The notes: generated by a model not told the origin, from the letters alone. DNA of 64,000 bases from JAOABV01 sp039801465 (GCA_039801465.1 JBDRUT010000005.1:33758-97757), one strand, 5' to 3'. Positions 1-8,373 are shown, numbered from the stretch's first letter. Numbers and translations: made by a program.

Positions 1-2797
1 CTGAGAGAAATGCTTTTCTCATCTCATATTTTTGCTTAATTTCTACAATTTTTTCTGCTTCGAGCCGGCGAGTTAAAGGTTCATTATCATGACGGGATAA
101 TATTTTTCTGTCAATAACAACTCCTGAAACACCGGGCTCAACTCGTAATGAAGTATCCCTAACATTTGCAGCTTTTTCACCAAAAATTGCTCGCAACAAT
201 TTTTCTTCTGGAGTAAATTCGGTCTCACCTTTAGGCGTGATCCGACCAACAAGAATGTCACCTGGAGTTACCTCAGCACCGACACGGATAATTCCAAACT
301 CATCAAGATTCTGAAGTTCTTTTTCCGTAACCCCTGGTATATCCCGAGTAATTTCTTCTGGTCCAAGTTTTGTCTCTCGCGCTTGAATTTCAAACTCTAG
401 AATCTGAATTGAGGTAAATTTATCTTCTTTTATCAAGTCTTCTGATATAACAATTGCATCTTCATAATTATAACCACGCCAAGGAATATATGCGACAAGC
501 ACATTTCTACCCAATCCCAATTGCCCTTCATCAGTAGATGGTCCATCAGCTAATAAATCACCTTTTTTAACCTTCTGACCCAATTTCACCACTGGTCTTT
601 GATTAAAGCAAGTGTACTGATTAGTTTTCATAAACTTTTTCAACCGATATTCTTTGAGACCACCTTCTGTTCTCAATACAATACTTGCTGCATCAACTTT
701 CATTACCTTGCCATCTTCTTGAGCACAAACTACTGCACCAGACTCTACAGCAAATTTTGCCTCAACACCAGTAGCGACAACTGGTTTTTCCGGCACTAAT
801 AATGGCACGGCTTGCCTCTGCATATTTGCTCCCATCAAAGCACGATCCGCATCATCATGTTCAAGAAAAGGAATTAAGACTGTTGAAGGTGCAAATAATT
901 GTTTGGGCGAGATATCCATATACTGAACACTTTCTGGATTCATGGTAATAATATCGCCCTGATGCCGACAAATTACTTCTTTACCAACAATTCTTCTTTC
1001 TTCATCAACTGGTGCATTGGCTTGCGCAATTACTGCTGATTCTTCTTCTTGAGGATTAAGATAGACCACCTGTTTGGTTACTATACCATCTTTAACTTTC
1101 CAATATGGCGTCGTTAAAAATCCATATTCATCAATTTGCGCATAAGTAGCAATTGTCGTAATTAAACCGATATTCGGTCCCTCCGGAGTTTCAATCGGAC
1201 AGATTCTACCATAATGAGAATAATGGACATCTCGAACTTCAAATCCGGCGGTCTCCTTAGTTAAACCACCAGGCCCTAATGCGGAAATTCTTCTTTTATG
1301 CGTCAGTTCAGCTAAAGGATTGGTCTGCTCCATAAATTGCGATAGCGGGTTCTGTGAGAAAAACTTACTTATCGCATTAGCAACAACTTTACTATTAATC
1401 AATTCATTAGGCGTAATTTTTCTTGAATCCAAATAGGAACTGCGTTCCTTAATATTTTGTACTAATTGCAGAAGGGCATTGCGAAATTGATTCTCTAAAA
1501 GCTCGCCAACTCTTCGAACCCGACGATTTGCTAAATGGTCAATGTCATCAGACAGTTTTCGCATAACTTTGAAGTCAAGTAAACTATCAATTACAAGAAA
1601 GATATCTTCTGGCGTAAAAGCTTCTGAATCAGTAATCCGCTTGTTACTTTTAGTTTGTTCTTGTCCATAGGAAGCAATTCGTTCGTTAAGTTTATATCGA
1701 CCAACTTTGCCTAAATCAAATCGTTTTTGGTCGAAAAGCATACCTAAAATTGTCGTTCTAGCAACTTCAAGAGAATGGGGAACTATCCCGCGTAGTCGTG
1801 TGTATATCTTTTTTACCGCATCATCCGAAGCCATTATCTTATCATTTTCAAAAGTATTAATTAAAATTGTTAATTTTTCCTTAATCTGATTATTGTTTTC
1901 AGGAATATTGACGACATATGCTTTATTAATACCTTTAGCATTCAAAAACCCAATCAACTGTTCAGACACTTCTTCACCAATATGAGCCAAAAGCGGTCTT
2001 TCGCTTAGATGTTCGCTAGCGGATTCTTTGTCACTTGCAGAACTACTTGCATTCTGTTCTCTATTTTTTCGCTTTATTGTCTGTGATTCAGAAGCAATTT
2101 TGTTTTCTATATCACCATAAATAGATTTAGCAATTATTTGTCCAACTCTTAAAGGTTTTTCCTCAACCGGAAATAACCTGGCGATTACATCTTCATATGA
2201 GTATCCGATGGCTTGTAGAAATGTCCCCAGACCGATTCGTCGTCTTCGGTCCAACAAAATCGCCATCGTATTATTCTTATCAATAACAAATTCTACCCAG
2301 ACACCTCGCAAAGGAATAAGAAGTGCTGAATGTTCGTCCTCTTGACGCGAGAAATATAATCCTGGTGAGCGGTGAAGTTGACTAATGACAACACGCTCAA
2401 TACCATTAATAATAAAAGTACCGTTCTCCGTCATATTGGGCAACTCGCATAAAAACACCTCTTCTTCAATAACATCCTTCACTCGGCCCGAATCAGCTTC
2501 TTTCTTCACCAAGCGGAAAATCACTTTTAAGGGAATTGTATAAGAAACTTTCTTTTCAACTGCTTCTTCAGGTGTGTATTTGGGTCGATCTAAAATATAT
2601 CCGACATATTCCAATTGAAAATTCTTTCGCGGCTCAGCAATGTTCAACGTTTCCCGAAACAAGGCTTCTAAACCTTCATTCTTTCTCTCATTCCATGGAG
2701 TATCAATCTGTAAAAAAGACCGAAACGATTCCTGTTGGATTGCTAACAGATTAGGTATTTCCAAAAAAGTTTGCCTTTTCGAAAAGTCTTTGATCAT
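1..2797 (-). CDS. rpoB: RNA polymerase beta subunit (5' part, runs off window)
   Basis: This is the beta subunit of RNA polymerase, forming one side of the catalytic cleft. About 932 codons are inside the window and the 3' end lies beyond the left edge. The rifampicin-pocket block is clear (FMEQTNPLAELTHKRRISAL near residues 488-507), followed by RICPIETPEGPNIGLI. At the position equal to E. coli Asp516 there is a Glu (codon 1328-1330). A polar, Ser/Glu/Lys-rich stretch near residues 235-267 looks like a lineage insert. The start is the ATG at 2797; no good Shine-Dalgarno precedes it, only ATG-TAAT repeats with immediate stops. It follows rplL as the last visible gene of the ribosomal-protein operon; rpoC would be expected next. 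Confidence 0.97.
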   Translation of the reverse strand, partial: MIKDFSKRQTFLEIPNLLAIQQESFRSFLQIDTPWNERKNEGLEALFRETLNIAEPRKNFQLEYVGYILDRPKYTPEEAVEKKVSYTIPLKVIFRLVKKEADSGRVKDVIEEEVFLCELPNMTENGTFIINGIERVVISQLHRSPGLYFSRQEDEHSALLIPLRGVWVEFVIDKNNTMAILLDRRRRIGLGTFLQAIGYSYEDVIARLFPVEEKPLRVGQIIAKSIYGDIENKIASESQTIKRKNREQNASSSASDKESASEHLSERPLLAHIGEEVSEQLIGFLNAKGINKAYVVNIPENNNQIKEKLTILINTFENDKIMASDDAVKKIYTRLRGIVPHSLEVARTTILGMLFDQKRFDLGKVGRYKLNERIASYGQEQTKSNKRITDSEAFTPEDIFLVIDSLLDFKVMRKLSDDIDHLANRRVRRVGELLENQFRNALLQLVQNIKERSSYLDSRKITPNELINSKVVANAISKFFSQNPLSQFMEQTNPLAELTHKRRISALGPGGLTKETAGFEVRDVHYSHYGRICPIETPEGPNIGLITTIATYAQIDEYGFLTTPYWKVKDGIVTKQVVYLNPQEEESAVIAQANAPVDEERRIVGKEVICRHQGDIITMNPESVQYMDISPKQLFAPSTVLIPFLEHDDADRALMGANMQRQAVPLLVPEKPVVATGVEAKFAVESGAVVCAQEDGKVMKVDAASIVLRTEGGLKEYRLKKFMKTNQYTCFNQRPVVKLGQKVKKGDLLADGPSTDEGQLGLGRNVLVAYIPWRGYNYEDAIVISEDLIKEDKFTSIQILEFEIQARETKLGPEEITRDIPGVTEKELQNLDEFGIIRVGAEVTPGDILVGRITPKGETEFTPEEKLLRAIFGEKAANVRDTSLRVEPGVSGVVIDRKILSRHDNEPLTRRLEAEKIVEIKQKYEMRKAFLS

Positions 2798-2837
2798 ATT
2801 ATTACATTTTATTACATTTTTAATGTTTCTACAAAGG

Positions 2838-2860
2838 CATCAATATTTTTATCATTGATG
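2838..2860. promoter_or_regulatory. Hairpin in rplL-rpoB spacer
   Basis: CATCAAT and ATTGATG form a 7-bp stem around a 9-base loop in the 144-base gap between rplL and rpoB. In E. coli this gap holds an attenuator and an RNase III site. The sequence only shows the hairpin; a similar role here is inference. Confidence 0.35.
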
Positions 2861-2941
2861 TGCACAGTTGAACTTAAAACTCACTTTCTAAAAATTTGTG
2901 GATTTGTATCAAATACATCTTTTTAGTAACAAAGTGATTTT

Positions 2942-3355
2942 TTATTTTATTTCGACCTTTGCTCCAACTGTTTCTAGTTTTGATTTTATTTTTTCTGCTT
3001 CTTCTTTTGTTACGCCTTCTTTGATTACCGACGGCGCATTATCAATTACATCTTTGGCTTCTTTTAATCCAAGATTAGTCAATGCGCGGAGTTCTTTCAG
3101 CACTTGAATTTTCTTATCGCCTACGGAAACCAAAGTTACGGTAAAATCTGTTTTGACTTCCTCTGCTGGCGCTTCGGCAGTTGCGGTCGGTGCAGTCGCT
3201 TGCGGTGCACTTGGTGCATAGGCAATATTTGTTATACCGAATTTTTCCTTAAGGGCTGAAACTAAGTTAGCCAATTCGGTAACAGTTAAAGATTCAATTG
3301 ACTCAATAATTGTTTCTATTGATTTCTTTTCTGTCTCTTTTTTTGCTGTTGTCAT
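2942..3355 (-). CDS. rplL: 50S ribosomal protein L7/L12
   Basis: This stalk protein of the large ribosomal subunit recruits translation factors. The N-terminal dimerisation helices (about residues 12-45) are followed by an Ala/Pro/Thr-rich hinge (about 46-67) and the conserved C-terminal domain with KKIQVLKELRALTNLGLKEA. The start chosen is the ATG at 3355, which has GGAGG five bases upstream; an in-frame TTG twelve bases earlier overlaps that site and is not needed. At 137 residues it is a little longer than most L12 proteins because of a Lys/Glu-rich N-terminus. It lies between rplJ and rpoB, the usual place. Confidence 0.96.
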   Translation of the reverse strand: MTTAKKETEKKSIETIIESIESLTVTELANLVSALKEKFGITNIAYAPSAPQATAPTATAEAPAEEVKTDFTVTLVSVGDKKIQVLKELRALTNLGLKEAKDVIDNAPSVIKEGVTKEEAEKIKSKLETVGAKVEIK

Positions 3356-3402
3356 ATTTTCCTCCAAATTTACTAATATTCATTTTCATTTAAAAGTATA
3401 AC

Positions 3403-3414
3403 ACTTGGCCAAGT
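3403..3414. promoter_or_regulatory. 12-bp perfect palindrome upstream of rplL
   Basis: ACTTGGCCAAGT is a perfect palindrome in the 188-base rplJ-rplL gap, flanked by TATA-rich sequence. It could be an operator or part of an RNA fold; nothing else supports a role. Confidence 0.25.
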
Positions 3415-3543
3415 ATATAATGTTACTTGTGGAAACTCTCTTAGCCATAAGTGACCAGCCACCCTATTTGATACCAGGCGTGACAAAAAATTGATTTTTT
3501 CAATATTTATTAAAAGTGATACAAAACTTACCATTTTTAGTTC

Positions 3544-4125
3544 TTATTGTCTAGTAGATTTCTGGTCTGTGTTTTCAGTTTGATTTGACGACGGTGATTC
3601 TGATGCAGTAGTAGCTCGCAGCTGCGACAATGCTTCTATACTACCGATTAGCTGTCTTAACAAACTTTCCAGAATAAATACTAATTCTTGCACTGGTTGT
3701 GTCAGAATTAAAACGATCTGTGTCTGTAGTTCCGATTTAGTCGGTAAGCTGGCAAGAAAATCGAATTTTTCCATCGGATAGACATCGTTCTCAACATACG
3801 CACCTTTAACCTTCAAATCACTATTTTTCTTTATGAAGTCTTTTAGTACCTTGGCTGGGACTAAGGCATCTTGATAAGAAAGAATTAGTGCAGTTGGTCC
3901 AATTAAAAACTCATCAACCCCTTTAATTCCTATTTCACTAAGAGCTCTCAGTGCTAATCGGTTTTTAACTACTTTAAGGGTCATCTGCATAGAATTTAGT
4001 TTCTTACGAAGTTGCGTAATGTCGGACGCTTTTAATCTGCTACAATCAGCAAAATAGATACCTTTTGCTTCGTAAACTACTTTTTTAAGACCTTCTACTT
4101 TTAATATTTTTTCCTGTGACGGCAT
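3544..4125 (-). CDS. rplJ: 50S ribosomal protein L10
   Basis: L10 anchors the L7/L12 stalk to 23S rRNA and in many bacteria represses its own operon. The N-terminal half shows the family pattern (DITQLRKKLNSMQMTLKVVKN, residues near 35-55), and the C-terminal helix that binds L12 dimers follows. At 193 residues it is longer than usual because of a polar Ser/Thr/Asn/Gln-rich tail of about 25 residues. The ATG at 4125 lies two bases after the stop of a 29-codon frame derived from the end of rplA (separate entry). AAAGGA about ten bases upstream can serve as ribosome binding site. Confidence 0.95.
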   Translation of the reverse strand: MPSQEKILKVEGLKKVVYEAKGIYFADCSRLKASDITQLRKKLNSMQMTLKVVKNRLALRALSEIGIKGVDEFLIGPTALILSYQDALVPAKVLKDFIKKNSDLKVKGAYVENDVYPMEKFDFLASLPTKSELQTQIVLILTQPVQELVFILESLLRQLIGSIEALSQLRATTASESPSSNQTENTDQKSTRQ

Positions 4126-4127
4126 AT

Positions 4128-4217
4128 CTAAGATTCCTTTCGGCTCAATTCAATAATTTCTTTAGTCTCAATCTTAAGTGCAGTGTTTATTTTTATCGGC
4201 AAACCTCTTGCGCGCAT
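4128..4217 (-). pseudogene. 29-codon frame containing a second copy of the rplA 3' end
   Basis: Two bases after the rplA stop, an ATG opens a frame that ends in TAG two bases before the rplJ ATG. Its last 16 codons read LKIETKEIIELSRKES, closely matching the rplA end FKIDTKEVVELARKEV. Almost all amino-acid changes are conservative and the frame is intact, with the repeat offset by 92 bases. It may be a relic of a diverged rplA copy or a translated coupling peptide between rplA and rplJ. The homology is visible directly; expression is not shown. Confidence 0.7.
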
Positions 4218-4219
4218 AA

Positions 4220-4933
4220 TTAAACTTCTTTTCGTGCCAATTCGACAACTTCTTTAGTATCAATCTTAAATGCCGGGCCCATCGTAGCAGAAATAGTTAT
4301 TGAGCGGAAGTACTGACCTTTAGCGGATGCTGGCTTAACTTTCTGTAATTCCGAAATAACCGCCAGAATATTTTTTTCTAATTTTTCTGGTTCAAAGGAG
4401 GCTTTTCCTACTATTGTATGAATATTGCCAGTTTTGTCTACTTTAAATTGAATCCGTCCGGCTTTCAGACTCTTTACTGCACTCGCAACATCAAATGTCA
4501 CGGTTCCCGATTTCGGTGACGGCATCAATCCTTTTGTGCCTAAAATCTTACCTAATTTACCAACTTCGGACATAACATCTGGAGTTGCCACGACGACATC
4601 AAAATCGAGCCAACCTTCTTTAATTTTATTAATATATTCTTCTAAACCGACATAATCTGCACCAGCATCTTTGGCTTCTTTTTCTTTTTCCCCACGTGTC
4701 AGAACTAATACTTTAACACTCTTTCCCGTACCAAAAGGTAAAACAACATTACCGCGTACCATCTGGTCTTGTCGTTTGGGATCAATTCCGAGATTAATTG
4801 CTAAGTCGACTGTCTCGTCGAATTTAGTATTTGCTGATTCCTTCACTTTCTGAATTGCTTCAGTCAATGAATAAACCGGTTTCTTTTCGATTTTATTAAG
4901 CAGGTTTCGATATCGTTTACTACGTCGTTTCAT
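4220..4933 (-). CDS. rplA: 50S ribosomal protein L1
   Basis: L1 forms the mobile L1 stalk near the E site of the ribosome and binds 23S rRNA. The 237-residue length is normal. Family hallmarks include GRIQFKVDKTGNIHTIVGKASF in the first domain and the conserved end TMGPAFKID. The ATG at 4933 overlaps the rplK stop (ATGA), so the two genes are probably translationally coupled; GGAGGA lies just upstream inside rplK. The last 16 codons are present a second time just downstream. Confidence 0.97.
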   Translation of the reverse strand: MKRRSKRYRNLLNKIEKKPVYSLTEAIQKVKESANTKFDETVDLAINLGIDPKRQDQMVRGNVVLPFGTGKSVKVLVLTRGEKEKEAKDAGADYVGLEEYINKIKEGWLDFDVVVATPDVMSEVGKLGKILGTKGLMPSPKSGTVTFDVASAVKSLKAGRIQFKVDKTGNIHTIVGKASFEPEKLEKNILAVISELQKVKPASAKGQYFRSITISATMGPAFKIDTKEVVELARKEV

Positions 4934-5364
4934 TTATCCTCCACTACAGTTAAGCCCATCTGCCTAGCAGTACCTTCAATTATCTTCATTGCTGATTCAA
5001 TATCATTTGCATTCAAATCTGGCATTTTTTTGAGCGCAATTTCCCGGATGGCGCTACGCGTCACAGTCCCAACTTTTGTTCGATTTGGTTCACCTGACCC
5101 TTTAGCTAGACCCGCTGCCTGTTTTAATAAAACTGAAGCCGGTGGAGTCTTAACTACAAAAGTAAAACTTCGATCTGAATAAACTGTTAAAAGCACCGGT
5201 GTAATAATCCCCGGTGGTTGATTTTTTGTCGCCGCATTAAACGCTTTGCAGAACTCCATAATATTGATACCATGTTGTCCCAAAGCAGGACCAACCGGAG
5301 GTGCCGGTGTAGCTTGTCCCGCTGGAACCTGAAGTCTAACTACAGCAACGACTTTTTTCGCCAT
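4930..5364 (-). CDS. rplK: 50S ribosomal protein L11
   Basis: L11 binds the GTPase-associated region of 23S rRNA. The 144 residues show the family signature: the Pro-rich linker region PAGQATPAPPVGPALGQHG (residues about 14-32) and the C-terminal RNA-binding domain with GTARQMGLTV. AGGAG lies about eight bases before the ATG. It overlaps rplA by four bases and follows nusG after 145 bases that hold a 50-codon open frame. Confidence 0.97.
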   Translation of the reverse strand: MAKKVVAVVRLQVPAGQATPAPPVGPALGQHGINIMEFCKAFNAATKNQPPGIITPVLLTVYSDRSFTFVVKTPPASVLLKQAAGLAKGSGEPNRTKVGTVTRSAIREIALKKMPDLNANDIESAMKIIEGTARQMGLTVVEDK

Positions 5365-5365
5365 A

Positions 5366-5518
5366 TTATGCTCCTAAACAATTAAAATCTTTAATCTCTA
5401 TTCCGGAAAAACATTTTCTCATTATCACTATCACTCTAAATATAGAATATCGGCTAAAATCAAATGCCAAATGAGCCGTTAGCTTTTTATTTTTAATCTC
5501 TAATACTATTGTAGACAT
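5366..5518 (-). CDS. Possible 50-residue small protein between nusG and rplK
   Basis: An ATG shares its A with the nusG stop codon (TGATG) and opens a 50-codon frame whose TAA ends one base before the rplK ATG. It therefore spans the entire spacer without a stop, which is uncommon in such AT-rich DNA. The predicted peptide is mixed hydrophobic/basic with no family I recognise. The tight coupling at both ends is the only argument for translation; it could equally be chance. Confidence 0.25.
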   Translation of the reverse strand: MSTIVLEIKNKKLTAHLAFDFSRYSIFRVIVIMRKCFSGIEIKDFNCLGA

Positions 5519-6048
5519 CATATTGCTTGCACTTCAAAAAAATCTAAATCGATTGGTGTTGGTCTTCCAAAAATAGTGACAATGACTTTAATCCGGCGCC
5601 GGTCAGGAAAAATTTCCTCAACGCTTCCGGAAAATCCAGCAAAAGGACCACTGATGACTTTAACCATTTCCCCTTTACTAAACGGAATTTCCTGTCGGGT
5701 TTTCTTAACACCACTTTCAACTTGTTGTAGAATTTCTTCAACTTCCTTTTCATCTAAAGGTGTTGGTTTTGTTTTTGTTCCTAAAAGATGCGTAACTCCT
5801 GGAATCGAATTTACCAACTTAAATGTTTCTTCAGATGGTTCCATTTCAACAATAATATAACCAGGATACAATTTTCGTTCTTCTTCTTCAGGCATTGATT
5901 TACCTTTTTTAAATCTGGTAATATGTTCAACCGGCACAATAATTTTACCGAATTGATCTTTTAGGTTTTGGGTTTCAATTGCTTTTTCAATCATCGCTTT
6001 CACTTTTTTCTCTTGACCTGTAGTAGTATGAACAACAAAAAATTTCAT
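5518..6048 (-). CDS. nusG: Transcription termination/antitermination factor NusG
   Basis: NusG binds RNA polymerase, increases processivity and links it to Rho or the ribosome. The 176-residue protein has the N-terminal NGN domain (from MKFFVVHTTTGQEKKVKA, with YPGYIIVEME near residue 62) and the C-terminal KOW domain with GPFAGFSGSVEEI and a final IDLDFFEVQ. It follows secE as in most bacteria. No clear Shine-Dalgarno precedes the ATG at 6048. Confidence 0.97.
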   Translation of the reverse strand: MKFFVVHTTTGQEKKVKAMIEKAIETQNLKDQFGKIIVPVEHITRFKKGKSMPEEEERKLYPGYIIVEMEPSEETFKLVNSIPGVTHLLGTKTKPTPLDEKEVEEILQQVESGVKKTRQEIPFSKGEMVKVISGPFAGFSGSVEEIFPDRRRIKVIVTIFGRPTPIDLDFFEVQAI

Positions 6049-6176
6049 CGAATCTAAATTTAGTTATTAGTGACTAATTCAAACCACAAAGTGGATAGGG
6101 TGATAAACCTGGTCTCAAAAATTTCTTTTTGTATCTTATACCAAAAAACTACAGGCATTGACATATATTCCAATCT

Positions 6177-6368
6177 TCATCTTAAAATAAGGTGGAGTAA
6201 TCGAGAAAACAACAAATCAAAAATCATTACAAAAAGAGCCATGATCAAAGAGAGCACAATAACAACCACTGTTGTCGAAAACAGTTCTCGTGGCTTTGCC
6301 CAGGTTACTTTTTTTAATTCACTTATAACATTAAGCAAGTATTCTTTAATCTTTTTAAGTAGATTCAT
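6177..6368 (-). CDS. secE: Preprotein translocase subunit SecE
   Basis: SecE clamps the SecY channel in the inner membrane. This is the short 63-residue form: an amphipathic N-terminal helix, the conserved EL(K)KVTWAKP motif near residues 17-24, then one membrane helix (about 30-58). It lies between the tRNA-Trp gene and nusG, the standard context. The remaining Sec genes in this window are secD and secF at 11.7-14.4 kb. Confidence 0.93.
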   Translation of the reverse strand: MNLLKKIKEYLLNVISELKKVTWAKPRELFSTTVVVIVLSLIMALFVMIFDLLFSRLLHLILR

Positions 6369-6397
6369 TATTTAATCGAGTTTATTTTCAAATTTTA

Positions 6398-6471
6398 CAG
6401 GCCTGGAGGGATTTGAACCCCCACCCCCCTGATTTGGAGTCAGGTGCTCTAGCCGTTGGAGCTACAGGCCT
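6398..6471 (-). tRNA. tRNA-Trp(CCA)
   Basis: A full cloverleaf can be folded: acceptor AGGCCTG/CAGGCCT with discriminator G, D-arm, anticodon loop CTCCAAA giving CCA, and T-arm GTTCAAATC. CCA is not encoded at the 3' end. It sits between rpmG and secE, as in many bacteria. Confidence 0.96.
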
Positions 6472-6537
6472 AATTTACACTTAATATTGTAACGCATTCA
6501 TATAAATCTAACATTTGATATAACACCATCTAAGCTT

Positions 6538-6684
6538 CTATTTTACTTCGCGGTGCACAGTATGCTTTCGGCAGTAGGGACAATACTTATTAAGTTCAAG
6601 CCGCTCTTGGCTCTTTTTATTTTTAGTCGTCGTATAATTTCGATTCTTACATTCTTTACACGAAAGCGTAATTAAAATTCGCAT
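6538..6684 (-). CDS. rpmG: 50S ribosomal protein L33
   Basis: This 48-residue protein of the large ribosomal subunit carries the two zinc-binding cysteine pairs of the C+ type: CKEC near residues 9-12 and CPYC near residues 36-39. The frame starts MRILITLSCKEC and ends in KHTVHREVK. AAGG lies about nine bases before the ATG. It lies between tuf and tRNA-Trp, a common position for this gene. It belongs to the same transcription unit as secE-nusG by spacing and orientation. Confidence 0.93.
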   Translation of the reverse strand: MRILITLSCKECKNRNYTTTKNKKSQERLELNKYCPYCRKHTVHREVK

Positions 6685-6755
6685 TGTTAAAAACCTTCTT
6701 ACTTACTTATATTGCACAAAAGGAGATTAGAAATTTTCCAAATTAGCAACTACTG

Positions 6756-7964
6756 TTATTCGATAACTTTAGTTACAACACCTGCGCCGACCGTTCTTCC
6801 ACCTTCCCGAATTGCAAATCGTGAACCGGCTTCCAAAGCGATGCTGGTTATTAACTCAACTTCAAGATTTACATTATCACCCGGCATCACCATTTCAACA
6901 CCTTCAGGTAATTTGACCGTTCCGGTGACATCTGTGGTTCGGATATAAAATTGTGGTCGATAACCGGCAAAAAATGGTGAATGACGACCACCTTCTTCTT
7001 TTGTTAAAACATAAACCTGACCGGTAAACTTTTTATGAGGTTTAATTGAACCCGGCGCCGCAACAACCATTCCACGCATTACCTCGTCTTTTTCGATACC
7101 ACGTAAGAGAATCCCGATATTATCACCAGCAATTCCTTCATCTAAAATCTTACGGAACATTTCTACTGAAGTAGCAACAGTTTTATGATATTTATCAAAA
7201 CCGATAATTTCAACTTCAGTACCAGGTTTAATCCTTCCGCGTTCAACTTTACCCGTAACGACTGTTCCTCGACCAGTAATTGAGAAGATATCCTCAATTG
7301 GCATTAAGAAAGGTTTATCGACTTCACGGACCGGTTCCGGAATAAACTCATCAAGGGCTTTAACCAATTCAAGAATAGAGTTACAATCAGGACAAGTGCC
7401 GCAAGCACATTTAAGAGCTTTTAACGCACTACCGCGAATAATAGGCGTTTTATCCCCAGGAAATTCGTACTTGTTCAAAATATCGCGGATTTCTAATTCT
7501 ACGAGGTCAATCAATTCTGGATCAGAAACCAAATCGACCTTATTGATATACACAACAATTGCCGGCACATTAACCTGTCGGGCCAAGAGCACGTGTTCTT
7601 TTGTTTGGGGCATCGGGCCATCTGCTGCAGAAACAACCAGAATTGCACCATCCATCTGGGCTGCACCGGTAATCATATTTTTAATATAATCTGCATGTCC
7701 TGGACAATCGATATGCGCGTAGTGTCGCTTTTCGCTTTCATATTCAACGTGGGATACAGCAATCGTTAAAATCTTAGTCTCATCCCGACGTCCTTGAGAG
7801 ATACTTGCTTTTGCAACTTCATCATAACTTTTGTACTCTGCCAGTCCCTTTTGAGAAAGCACTTTGGTAATTGCAGAAGTCAAAACCGTTTTGCCATGGT
7901 CGACATGCCCTATCGTACCAACATTAACATGAGGCTTTTTTCTTTCAAACTTTGCTTTTGCCAT
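6756..7964 (-). CDS. tuf: Translation elongation factor Tu
   Basis: EF-Tu delivers aminoacyl-tRNA to the ribosome as a GTPase. The 402 residues contain P-loop GHVDHGKT, DCPGH, and NKVD, then the two beta-barrel domains. The P-loop is followed by Val where E. coli has a second Thr. A four-cysteine cluster CACGTCPDC (Cys186, 188, 191, 194) replaces the usual loop late in the G domain; I recall similar Cys-rich loops in EF-Tu of some thermophilic Firmicutes. GGAGGA lies seven bases before the ATG. It is preceded by four tRNA genes and followed by rpmG. Confidence 0.98.
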   Translation of the reverse strand: MAKAKFERKKPHVNVGTIGHVDHGKTVLTSAITKVLSQKGLAEYKSYDEVAKASISQGRRDETKILTIAVSHVEYESEKRHYAHIDCPGHADYIKNMITGAAQMDGAILVVSAADGPMPQTKEHVLLARQVNVPAIVVYINKVDLVSDPELIDLVELEIRDILNKYEFPGDKTPIIRGSALKALKCACGTCPDCNSILELVKALDEFIPEPVREVDKPFLMPIEDIFSITGRGTVVTGKVERGRIKPGTEVEIIGFDKYHKTVATSVEMFRKILDEGIAGDNIGILLRGIEKDEVMRGMVVAAPGSIKPHKKFTGQVYVLTKEEGGRHSPFFAGYRPQFYIRTTDVTGTVKLPEGVEMVMPGDNVNLEVELITSIALEAGSRFAIREGGRTVGAGVVTKVIE

Positions 7965-7988
7965 TAGTTCCTCCTGAATTAGAGTTAT

Positions 7989-8005
7989 CGACTAATTCTT
8001 AGTCG
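7989..8005 (-). promoter_or_regulatory. Hairpin just upstream of tuf ribosome binding site
   Basis: CGACTAA and TTAGTCG form a perfect 7-bp stem with a 3-base loop, about 12 bases before the tuf GGAGG. It may protect or define the 5' end of tuf mRNA after tRNA processing, or modulate its translation. Function is inference. Confidence 0.4.
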
Positions 8006-8068
8006 AAAACAACCAGAAATATTATTTTTTATCTTCATTTTTAATTAGTACTTCACTAAATTTTAATC

Positions 8069-8141
8069 AGCCCACGGCCGGAATTGAACCGGCGACCACA
8101 TCCTTACCAAGGATGTGCTCTACCGACTGAGCTACATGGGC
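8069..8141 (-). tRNA. tRNA-Thr(GGT)
   Basis: Acceptor GCCCATG/CGTGGGC with one T-G pair, anticodon loop TTGGTAA (GGT) and T-arm GTTCAATTC give a complete cloverleaf. It is the tRNA nearest tuf, matching E. coli thrT. Confidence 0.96.
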
Positions 8142-8157
8142 AAAGGTATAATTTTAA

Positions 8158-8186
8158 ATTATACTATTTTTAAACCAATTTGTCAA
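8158..8186 (-). promoter_or_regulatory. Promoter for tRNA-Thr(GGT)-tuf
   Basis: On the minus strand TTGACA (8181-8186) and TATAAT (8158-8163) are separated by 17 bases, a perfect sigma-70-type promoter. Transcription should start about ten bases before the tRNA. Confidence 0.75.
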
Positions 8187-8287
8187 CATTAATTTTTTAT
8201 GCCGGTTTGATTTTAATTGAACCCGTAATTTATTATTTTTTATATTGCAATATGAAAGAAATCTTTTATTTTTTATAAAAATTTACT

Positions 8288-8324
8288 GAATAATCTTCTT
8301 CAATTCTTAGTGAAGATCTTATTC
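8288..8324 (-). terminator. Hairpin followed by T-run after tRNA-Gly
   Basis: GAATAAGATCTTCA pairs with TGAAGAAGATTATTC around an 8-base loop, and the minus strand continues into a TTTTT run. It probably ends the Thr-Tyr-Gly tRNA transcript. It begins right at the expected start of the second promoter at 8332-8359. Confidence 0.5.
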
Positions 8325-8331
8325 AACTTAA

Positions 8332-8359
8332 ATTATACTAAATTTTTATCAAAATGCAA
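8332..8359 (-). promoter_or_regulatory. Promoter-like site between tRNA-Gly and tRNA-Thr
   Basis: TTGCAT (8354-8359) and TATAAT (8332-8337) are 16 bases apart. The surrounding AAAAATTTAGTATAATTTAA closely resembles the promoter at 8158-8186, so the two may be duplicates. Confidence 0.4.
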
Positions 8360-8373
8360 TAGAAAATTTTAAG

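Noticed and set aside
4128..4219. Classical L10 leader RNA upstream of rplJ
   Set aside because: The spacer is fully occupied by the rplA-derived frame and I could not identify the kink-turn and stems of the known leader.
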